Assembly (NCBI GenBank): GCA_032353305.1
Contig: JAUCNG010398921.1
Span: forward strand, 1 to 16,580
From: Cephalothrix spiralis
Lineage: Eukaryota; Nemertea; Palaeonemertea; Archinemertea; Cephalotrichidae
DNA: 16,580 bases
Direction of reading: 5' to 3'
The notes beneath the pieces are model-generated. The model had not been told where the DNA came from. It did not search any database and was given only the letters and a program-made list of their open reading frames with translations. Shown here piece by piece: positions 1-7,800 of this stretch (position 1 is its first letter; each line of letters begins with the position of its first letter). Both the position numbers and the translations under genes were made by a program.

Positions 1-240
1 CAGAATTTTTCTATATTCTCTGCTGTTAGTTTCACAAAAGGTTTTGAGAACAGTAATTTGTATTTATCATCAACGCTAAAATTATGAAAAATTTCAGATT
101 CTAACCCTATCTTATCGAACCAAATACAACTCGTTGTATAGTTCACAATCAAAAATATAATGGGATTCTGTTTCCTTGCAAACAGAGTTACAATATTTAC
201 AAAGCCTTTCTTCGGAAAAGCTACCAGTTTTTGTGACCGG
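1..240 (-). mobile_element. Decayed LINE-type retroelement fragment (C-terminal end of reverse-transcriptase ORF)
   Basis: Reading the minus strand from about 240 down gives TGSFSEERLCKYCNSV, then a segment with HYIFDCELYNEL. The C-x2-C then H-x4-C spacing followed by an L-Y-x-x-L segment is the small zinc-binding motif found after the reverse transcriptase domain in many animal non-LTR retroelements. A stop is reached near 111, but shifting the frame by one base just before it restores an open frame (starting FDKIGLESEIFHNFSVDDKY) to the window edge. The copy is therefore frameshifted and non-functional, and it is cut by the window boundary. The family is assigned by motif only; a Penelope-like or other reverse-transcribing element is not excluded. 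Confidence 0.55.
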
Positions 241-256
241 TCGGTGATATATTTAA

Positions 257-316
257 AAGTAAGTTAGTATGAAGAAGATAAGTTAGTAAATAAGTAAGTA
301 AGTGAGAAAATAAGTA
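257..316. repeat. Degenerate AAGT/TAAG tetranucleotide repeat
   Basis: The stretch is built from imperfect AAGT and AGTA units (for example aagtaagttag, then taagtaagtaagtgag). On the minus strand it reads as a Leu-Thr-Tyr-Leu repeat inside an otherwise featureless open frame, which is why that frame is not called as a gene. Confidence 0.7.
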
Positions 317-660
317 TTCGAAATCACAATATATACATTGGAATGATACAAGACCAAAAAGACAGCAAAACATTTTGCAATTTTTATCTTGTATCAAATA
401 TGGTAATAATAAACAATAATATGTACCATGCATGGAAGATAAACAGATCGCCCAGTAAAGGCTTATACATGTATTCCATGTGTCCTTGCAAATCAAAATA
501 AGTCGCTTTCGGTTTTTGAAAAATTTCGTGATACATTTTAGAACCATGGGAAATGTAATGACCTCTAGTTTATGAAAATAGAAAATTATATTTTGAAAGT
601 TTTATTCGGTTTTTGTATAGCTACATGCTGTACATGAAGTACCGTTCATTAAACAGTTAC
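317..660. other. AT-rich stretch with no recognisable gene
   Basis: No conserved protein or RNA signal is seen. One item may matter: tttatt at 601–606 is AATAAA on the minus strand, about 360 bases past the stop of the minus-strand ankyrin–kinase gene, and could be its polyadenylation signal. Nearer ATTAAA variants on the minus strand lie at about 829–834 and 842–847. Confidence 0.4.
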
Positions 661-683
661 CAACACTCTGACCCGGGCTCTGA

Positions 684-803
684 CATCAGAGTTCAGAGCT
701 AAGCCCGCGGTGCTCAGTAAAACTCTAAGCTCATAAATTGTATCAACTCTGAGCTTAGTTTAGAGTACCGCCTTTAGATCTCAGAGTTAAGAGCTCTGCA
801 ATT
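684..803. repeat. Fold-back (imperfect inverted repeat) element
   Basis: The left arm (cagagctaagcc, then gcggtgctcag, then aactctaagctc) pairs imperfectly with the right arm (gagcttagtttagagtaccgc, then ctcagagttaagagctctg) around a loop of about 20 bases near 733–752. A CCCGGG hexamer flanks each side, at 672–677 and 835–840. It looks like a small hairpin-type non-autonomous element. Since it starts about 160 bases beyond the stop of the minus-strand ankyrin–kinase gene, it may be transcribed in that gene's 3' untranslated region. Confidence 0.5.
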
Positions 804-963
804 CAGCGTAAGAGTGCAACTTTAAGGTTTTAATCCCGGGTTTTAATACTCAAAAGACCTCGCTTGTACTACGATCCCAAGAAGACTCATTAGTTTTGAC
901 ACAGTTTCACACACACGGGGAGGGTTTCATGACACTAAAAAGTCTGGACATGTTTTGTTAATT

Positions 964-3594
964 TTAGTTCTTTGAACTGAAGTCAAATAATGTACTAGCT
1001 GGTTGTACATAATCCCGTGACGAAAAAGATTTGTTCAACATTTCTGACACAGTTTCACTCACACTAGAAACATCATTCAAAGTTCTTTTTAGAGAGAGTT
1101 CGAAACCGGGGTTCTCTGAGTTAAGTTTTTGGAGAACTTTCTCGAACTTCTCTTTAGCTTCAGTTGCGGACAGACGCTTCTTGAAATCAAACTCTAAGCA
1201 ACCATCAACAATGGAAGCTACCTCGTGTTCTATTTCACGTTTTATTTCACCAATGTCTGGTTTTACTCCTCTCTTCAGCATTTGAAGTTTCTCTTCCTGG
1301 TTTGCATCATCAAAAGGAATAGCTTTGTAATATGCTAGGCCTTTATACATTTCCGTGAGCAAAAGACCGATTGAGAACATATCAGAGGCGGATGAATATC
1401 TCCTAGGAACATCCAGCACTTCCGGAGCTGAATAGATGAAAGTTCCTTTGAATCTATCAGTCTCTTGTACTTCGCTCTCTAAAATGTCAGCCAACCCGAA
1501 GTCAGTTATCTTCGCAGTGTTGTCGAAACCTAAAAGAATATTTGCCAGTTTCAAATCTTTATGAACGCATGACTCAGAATGCATGTATTCCAATCCACTA
1601 AGAATATGAACAGCATGATCACAAAACTGCTGTATACTCGTAGAAAAGTCAATTAAGTCATTAGCTCTGCCAGGGTTACTCTCATTATTTTTACCGTTAG
1701 TTATGTAAAAACATTTAAGATCTTCTTTGCAAAGTTCTGTAACTAAGTACATCATAGTTTTGATAAGTGTAATGTCGTATTCTATTTTGTGACCATAAAA
1801 CGTAACTAAGCAATTATGTCTAAGTTTCGTAAGACATTTAGTTTCGTTGGCTAACAATGAGAGGTCCTTTTTGTATGATCCCACGTCGATACACTTTACT
1901 GCCGTGTCTTCAATTCCTAATTTAACGATCCCAAAGGATCCTCGACCTAATTCTTTACCGAGATTTTCTTTTTTAAAAGATAACATTTTTATCTCATTTT
2001 GCCCTGATATGATAAGTCCTTGTAACATTGTTTTAACGTCAACTTTAGTGTTTGTGTTTATGACCAGGTTGGATAGTTCGCTTCTCTGCGTATAATTAAG
2101 GTCGCTTATTCGAGCTTTTAAGTGAGCAATGTATGAATTTAACAATTTAACAGATCGATCTTTGCAGAAAGGTACCATATCATTCATGATATTATAGCAC
2201 GTTTTAACATTGTTAATGTGAACCAAGAGATTTTTTTCAAAATTGGATCTAGCGTCTGACGAAACAAATTCGCGTTCCTGAACATATTCAGGTTTTAAAA
2301 GGTCAATTCCATGTTTATAAGTTACAACATGGATGAGACCATCGACACTACCGTATATTGATAGTAAAAAGAGTAGGGCAATATCACTCTCATCATTTAT
2401 GCTAGCTCTTTCAGGTCGGTCTTCTTTTTTTACGACACAAGTTAAACATTCTAAGTTACCTCCAATTGCAGCTGCATGTGAGACGGACATACCATTAATG
2501 GCATAGTTGACGTCTGCTCCACACTCAATAAGATATTTTACACAGTCTATGTGTCCCCTTCCTGCTGCTTCAAACAGTAGTGTCTTACCATCGTTAGCCA
2601 CATGGCTAACATCGGCTTTTGTCGCTTCGATGAGGTATCTAAGAATAGACAGGTGATTGAACTCTGCTGCTAAAAACAATAGCGTTTGGTTAACGCATGC
2701 TTTATTTTCGACGAGAATTTTTACTGAGTCTAAATGCCCTTCTGTGACTGCTAATAGTAATGAATCATTGTCTTTATTATAAATGTTAGCATTGTTTTCA
2801 AGAAGGACTTTAATACAGTCAGAGTGACCATTCATCGAAGCAAAGGACAATGGAGTCCAGCCCAAACAAAAAGAAGCATCTTTGTTTTTATGATTTACAT
2901 TTGCATTGTTATGTATAAGAAATTTAACACATTCTAAAAAGCCGTTTCGTGAAGCAAAACACAATGGTGACCAGCCTTTTTTGCCAGTATGTTCGATGTC
3001 TGCTTTGTTTTCTATTAAGAATTTGACACATTCGAAGTGACCATTCTCTATTGCAACGATTAAAGGTGTCTCACCCTTAAGTGCAATATGATTGGCATCT
3101 GCTTTGTTCTGAATGAGAAATTTAAGTACACTCAAGTGTCCACCATAAGCAGCATAAAAGAGTGGTGTCCAACCATCAATTTTGTCACTTTTTTCGACAC
3201 CTGCGTCGCTTTCAATAAGAAATTTAACACATTCTAGATGATTGTTATTGGTTGCTATATGCAATGCACAATAACCGTCCTTTTGAGTATGATTTACGTC
3301 AGCGGAACGTTCTATAAGAAATTTGACTGTACTCAAATCCCCTCCCTCTGAAGCATGGATTAAAAGCGTCCTATTAGTATTGTCAGTTATATGAACGTCT
3401 TTTTCTGGGTCGAATAAGTATTTCAATAGATCAAGGAGCCCATACTTTGCTATGCTAAACAAATATATGTGCTTGATTCCTTCCACCATTTTCATAATTT
3501 GAAGCATCTTCAAAGCTCCATAAAGTAATGTTTCTATATTCTGTCCATCTGACGACGATCCAGCCCGAGGATTTTCTTCACGGACCGGATCCAT
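964..3594 (-). CDS. Ankyrin-repeat protein kinase, single-exon, 876 aa
   Basis: This is a putative intracellular protein kinase with an N-terminal ankyrin repeat array; its substrate and pathway are not recognisable. About ten ankyrin repeats span residues 74–390, several with near-consensus cores such as DGWTPLFYAAYGGHLSVLKF and a closing ADVNH/ADVNY. A helical linker follows (about 440–535), then the kinase domain (about 543–822). Kinase landmarks are the glycine loop GRGSFG (550–555), AVK lysine K567, helix-C glutamate E584, catalytic loop HKD 678–680 with N685, DFG 698–700, APE 723–725, D738 and R807. All catalytic residues are present; the usual HRD arginine is lysine. There is no signal peptide or membrane segment, and the last 54 residues are Ser-rich. 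The ATG is chosen because an in-frame stop lies three codons upstream (TAA CTA TCA GTT ATG). The ankyrin-then-kinase order resembles RNase L and TNNI3K, but no RNase (KEN) domain fits in the remaining C-terminus. The lack of introns suggests retroposition or a mostly intronless expanded family. The gene lies antisense inside a presumed SUCO intron. Coding status is secure; the family name is open. Confidence 0.93.
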   Translation of the reverse strand: MDPVREENPRAGSSSDGQNIETLLYGALKMLQIMKMVEGIKHIYLFSIAKYGLLDLLKYLFDPEKDVHITDNTNRTLLIHASEGGDLSTVKFLIERSADVNHTQKDGYCALHIATNNNHLECVKFLIESDAGVEKSDKIDGWTPLFYAAYGGHLSVLKFLIQNKADANHIALKGETPLIVAIENGHFECVKFLIENKADIEHTGKKGWSPLCFASRNGFLECVKFLIHNNANVNHKNKDASFCLGWTPLSFASMNGHSDCIKVLLENNANIYNKDNDSLLLAVTEGHLDSVKILVENKACVNQTLLFLAAEFNHLSILRYLIEATKADVSHVANDGKTLLFEAAGRGHIDCVKYLIECGADVNYAINGMSVSHAAAIGGNLECLTCVVKKEDRPERASINDESDIALLFLLSIYGSVDGLIHVVTYKHGIDLLKPEYVQEREFVSSDARSNFEKNLLVHINNVKTCYNIMNDMVPFCKDRSVKLLNSYIAHLKARISDLNYTQRSELSNLVINTNTKVDVKTMLQGLIISGQNEIKMLSFKKENLGKELGRGSFGIVKLGIEDTAVKCIDVGSYKKDLSLLANETKCLTKLRHNCLVTFYGHKIEYDITLIKTMMYLVTELCKEDLKCFYITNGKNNESNPGRANDLIDFSTSIQQFCDHAVHILSGLEYMHSESCVHKDLKLANILLGFDNTAKITDFGLADILESEVQETDRFKGTFIYSAPEVLDVPRRYSSASDMFSIGLLLTEMYKGLAYYKAIPFDDANQEEKLQMLKRGVKPDIGEIKREIEHEVASIVDGCLEFDFKKRLSATEAKEKFEKVLQKLNSENPGFELSLKRTLNDVSSVSETVSEMLNKSFSSRDYVQPASTLFDFSSKN
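1129..1968 (-). other. Protein kinase domain of the ankyrin–kinase
   Basis: The domain covers residues about 543–822 and carries every catalytic landmark of eukaryotic protein kinases. A charged insert (about 632–650, GKNNESNPGRANDLIDF) lies between the hinge region and helix D. The lysine in HKD replaces the usual arginine, which in other kinases is coupled to activation-loop phosphorylation. This may mean weaker dependence on such control, which is inference. Serine/threonine specificity is suggested by HKDLKLAN, since Lys two residues after the catalytic Asp is typical of Ser/Thr kinases. Confidence 0.88.
2425..3375 (-). other. Ankyrin repeat array (about 10 repeats)
   Basis: Approximate repeat boundaries in residues are 74–102, 106–135, 140–169, 173–202, 206–235, 244–273, 275–302, 303–331, 335–364 and 367–390. 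Repeats 2–5 share an almost identical second helix (ECVKFLI or VLKFLI), a sign of fairly recent internal duplication. The 8-residue spacer NKDASFCL before repeat 6 and the shortened repeats 7 and 8 break the regular spacing. Ankyrin arrays bind proteins or, in RNase L, 2-5A; no ligand can be assigned here. Confidence 0.88.
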
Positions 3595-3637
3595 AACTGA
3601 TAGTTAACTTACCAATTCAAATTGTATTGTGTATCTG

Positions 3638-3712
3638 ATTCACTAGAAAAACAAAAGTCCAAATTCACTAGAAAAACAAAATTCCAAATTTACTAGAAAA
3701 ACAAAAGTCCAA
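3638..3712. repeat. Three tandem copies of a 25-bp unit
   Basis: The units are 3638–3662, 3663–3687 and 3688–3712, each beginning att(c/t)actagaaaaac and ending aa(a/t)(g/t)tccaa, with only three or four differences among them. The array ends 44 bases upstream of the minus-strand ankyrin–kinase ATG, so it sits in that gene's likely 5' untranslated region or core promoter. No regulatory role can be assigned from sequence. Confidence 0.9.
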
Positions 3713-4786
3713 ATTAAAGGATTGACATGAATCGAACCGAAATCCTAACAAAATACCGCACACTAATATGGCGATATGGTAAACGTTATGTTATAAATTG
3801 GTCGTCATGTGTCTCTAGTTACCTTTATAAATGAAAAAATATATGTAAATAAAGAACTTTTATAAGGATTATTTGATGCACGTAAATATGTTGTGCTCTA
3901 TTAATTCAAATTATCGACCTTGAATCAGTTCATGGTTTTTTGTGGTCGAATAATTTTCTATAGTATATTTACAACTATCTACATTGACGTGCCTGGAAAA
4001 CAAGTTCTCTCTTTTTTGTTGTAAAAATGAATACATATAATTGTGCACTGGCCCCAGCCCCAGGGGCAAAAATGACATTTTTGAATCACTTTGAAGTTTA
4101 TATACAAAAGTATCGTTTTGAGTGTATACACAAATACTTATGCATTACGCAGTAAATGACAATGTTTTGTCATGAAATTTTTTGCATGATCTAGGCCGGG
4201 GGTGGGTAGGTATAAAAACTGCCCAAATGCAAATTTTTTCCACACTTTGCAAATGTTTTCCTTAACTGTTTTCCATTGTTTTAGGTCTCTGAATCATGCT
4301 AGAATATGAATATTAATTTAATTAACTCTTAAAACAATGGTTTTTATTAGCAAAATAGTCAAAATTTGAAGAATAAATATGCACACGCTGGAAAAGTTTT
4401 GCAAAATTTTTCCTAAAAAAATATGATTGCAGAAACGTGTTAAAATTAGTGTTCAAAACTTGCAAAACAGAAGAAAAAAATTCCCCCTGGTTATTCCAGG
4501 TATTTCAGTTTTCGCATTCTCCACTAAATATATCCGGAATTGAAAGATTTTACCAGATCTTAGAAATTAACTGTAGACACGATTAGATAACAAAGAATTA
4601 AACATGAACTGAGCTGCATGCCTCGTGACGTGCAATCATGAGCCCTAGCAAGCTAACGTCGTCACTTACTATATGTAGAATGCCCCTTTCGATTTAGTTA
4701 AATTTCTGTGAATATCATACCATGTATATTTGAAAAACACCTTGTTTAGAACGTATTTTATCACGTAATTTTTTATATTTTTACAG
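3713..4786. other. SUCO intron segment / upstream region of the ankyrin–kinase gene
   Basis: No exon of the SUN domain is recognisable here on the plus strand, and no gene on the minus strand. It contains the motif ccgcacacta (3756–3765), shared with the terminal motifs at 16347–16575, and a weak fold-back around 4240–4400 (ttttccattgtttta pairs with ttaaaacaatgg across an AT-rich centre). It ends with a normal acceptor (tttttatatttttacag) at 4786. Confidence 0.5.
4240..4405. repeat. Weak imperfect inverted repeat
   Basis: ctttgcaaatgttttcc pairs with ggaaaagttttgcaaa, and ccattgtttta pairs with taaaacaatgg, flanking an AT-rich centre with tattaatttaattaa. The arms have several mismatches and the boundaries are uncertain. 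It may be an old miniature transposon. Confidence 0.3.
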
Positions 4787-4842
4787 GTTGAAATGTTAAC
4801 TCATTTTGGGAAAGAACACTTTTGTCCATTGAGTATGGTTCG
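4787..4842 (+). CDS. SUCO: SUCO exon: end of SUN domain (1)
   Basis: This 56-nt exon encodes VEMLTHFGKEHFCPLSMV plus two bases of an Arg codon. Its acceptor is tttttacag and its donor cg|gtaag. The HFG-x-EHFCPLS block is the conserved end of the SUCO/Slp1 SUN domain. It starts in the middle of that domain, so at least one earlier SUN exon must lie upstream. Confidence 0.92.
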
Positions 4843-7800
4843 GTAAGAATTTACAATAATTTATTGCATATCTATAACCATTCCGGGTTAATTGCACACA
4901 TAATATAATGGTATAACATAATCACATGAAGTAATATTTCCTACGATTTCATGACATACAATATATATAAAGCACGGTCTTTGACGGAATACAGAATATA
5001 TCTAGATACCTTAATAATTTTGTCTTCATAATCCGACGAAATTCTGGTCAATTTTGAAGCAAGTTTGGGGGGGGGGGGGCTATGTCAAATCTAAAGACGA
5101 GATTTCCGTGGGGATAAAGCGGTCCGCGATTTTTAAATGCACTATGTTTGAGTTGCCCACCGAAAATAGTACAAAATTGAAGCGGTGGCCCTTATTATAT
5201 TTTTCTACTTTTAGTGTTTATGGCACGAGTGTGGTTGAAGAAGACTTTGACCAAAATGAAGATGATGATCATACAGATGATTCTGAGCTTCACTCAAAAG
5301 AGGGAGACAGTAGTAATCTTTTCACCAGTGCTACAGGTTGGTATCTTAATTTGACTCTATTCGTTCCCGGTTGTTCATTTCCATGCTTTCAAAGTAAATC
5401 ATAGCCTAGAACTAGTTCAGTAACCGGTTAACCAGTCCATCGGACCTTGGGATTTGGTGACATAAACGCGCAGACATAACTATCCCAGTCTTATACCAAT
5501 ATTTGTCTTTTATTGGCTTTATCGAGGTAAAATAAAATCCCTTTCGTTTCGAACCAGTCGATTGAACCCCATTTTTCACAATTCTCTAGAACTTATAGAG
5601 ACAAACTAGTAAACAGGTAAAATTAAATTATTATCAAATAAAAACCAAAAGGTCCTTCACTGGCTTTTCTAGACCTATTATGCAAGAAGTCTACATATAG
5701 ACTGGTTTAAGGACTAGTTTAAGGTCGATTCATCAAAGTGCACTTTAATCCCTTGTTTACACCAAATTCCCAATGACATATTTGAACTTCAATTAATGAT
5801 GGTTTTAAGTTTAAAGTTTATGGGGCTATTTTCAGATGAACAATTTTAATCTGAGGATTAAATTGATAATTTTGTCCATAATCCCCCTTAAATTATTATA
5901 AACATTCATTAGAACGTTGACTTCTTTATCTACAGGGCATTTAGGGGCATTCACTTTATTTGATAATTATATAATTTTTTTTAATTTACTTACTTTTAAC
6001 TCTGGTAACTCCTAGTTATCCTACTTTAGAGATTTATGTCATTCGTTGTCCTACTGTTTGAGGTGATGTCCTACTTAAGTCTAGAATTAGACCTAATACA
6101 CAATTATGAATGTGAAAATAGCGCTGCGTTGCGCTAGCGGGATCACCTAGCGCGGCGCTAGGCATCGCAGGCGGGGACATTTTTCAAGCGCTATGGATCA
6201 CTATGGATCGCTCATAGGGGGGATTTTTGATTATTACACTTGCAAATGGAACAAATGAGCAAAACAAAGAAAAATTTTGAGAATAAATAACTTTCAGTTT
6301 AATTTTGCTTTTTATAAAAATGTATTTTTCAGATACTATGTAAAATGTAGCGCTATGTACCGCAACTCCACCCGGGGACTTAGCGCTAAAGGAGTTCCGT
6401 GGATCGGGGCGATCCACTTATTTCTAGCGCTAGGATCGCCTTAGGCGTCGCTAAGCGTCGTTATTTTGACATTTCCTGGCCCCCTCCCCGGTGCATTTCA
6501 TTGACTGGTGCATAATACAGGCCAATAGACTGAGTATGAGGACTGGTTCTATTTAGAGCTAGTCCTTTTTTTGCGAATGAAACTTTCTCGAAAAATTAAA
6601 CTGTTGGATCTGAAATCCAATCAATTAAAAAAAAGCCAGACTAGACGGTTTGGTGTCTAATTCTAATCTGTGTCCTACAACTCTTAGCAATATTAATTCG
6701 AAATATTTTTTCTGCTTTGTTAAGACTGAAATGTGGAAATTATGCGGACTCGCGGACCGCGGAATAAGCAGTCTGAAACGCGGAATCCTCTTCTCGCGGA
6801 CCGCATTATTGATCATTATAAAGATCTTTTAGATCATTAATCATTATACAAGACATACAAGGCCCTAAAAACAAAATATATGCCATAGTTACCGATTTAA
6901 AAATCTCTTGTGTTGTTGTTTTGTTTTGAATATATATTTTTTTTTAATTTTTAATATTTTATCATTATTATTATTTTTTTATTATTTTATTATTTTTATT
7001 TTATTTTTGCTGTACTGTATAGTATCATTTATTATGTTACCTTGTAGTTTTTTATTAATTCATCGCTCGGGGAAATGAGGGAAAGGGGGTGGAATGGTCA
7101 TGACTATAAAATTATTGTAATAATTGTAATTGTTAAATAAAGTATCTTATCTTATCTTATCTTATCTTATCTTCTTTCAGATACTGTGATAAGCCTAGTC
7201 AAAAAAGTGTTGAAAGGTGATAGCGATTCTGGAGGAGAGGAAACAAGTAAGTTTCTGAACTTGATACAAAGTCATTTTAAACATTCAAGAGTTTTATAAT
7301 TTTTTTGTTTTCGAATGTAATTTTACATATTTACACAATTTCATAATCAATAAAAAATCAATAAGATGTCGATGTCTAGGGACGATATTATTCTATCCCT
7401 GCCAGTTTCCCTAAAAAGGAGCATGGACCTGGGTGATCTTATTTCCTTTATTTCATAATAAAGTGATGTTATTCTTCTTATAACATGTAACAGGGGGTCA
7501 TCGAAAAAATGACCCCTAAAATGGCATGGAAAAAATTGGAAAAAGCCTTTTTTGCTTCCACCCACCGCTTTTTTGCCAATTTTTTCCATCGTTCCAATTT
7601 TTTCCATAAACCTTTGAGAAACCACCCACCCTCTATTTTTGCACGAGGTTGAAATTTTAATAATACTACTGGTCAAAAAACATGATTAAAAGCCTAAAAA
7701 TTGTATAAAAACAAAGGAGGAAAAAATGGTTTTGGCCGAAAAAGGTACCCACCACCCCAGCATACATGTAATGCCAATTTTTACCATGACCCCCCTCCTG

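Larger units (their letters stand above)
5337..7180. other. SUCO intron, 1,844 bp, rich in repeats
   Basis: The intron contains a possible inverted-repeat element (5410–5719), a GCGCTA-rich element (6115–6467), two copies of tcgcggaccgc about 45 bases apart (near 6750 and 6797) and a LINE 3' tail (6905–7173) that runs into the acceptor. No protein-coding exon was recognised. Confidence 0.8.

Noticed and set aside
221-547. A 108-codon open frame on the minus strand
   Set aside because: It is driven by the AAGT repeat (Leu-Thr-Tyr-Leu) and has no recognisable domain.
3595-3625. A 5' UTR intron of the ankyrin–kinase gene (gtaagt followed by ctatcag just before the ATG)
   Set aside because: The two signals are only about 15 bases apart on the minus strand, too close for an intron, and the acceptor has no pyrimidine tract.
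7347-7676. A 109-codon open frame on the minus strand
   Set aside because: It lies largely inside the hairpin element at 7493–7795 with no protein features.
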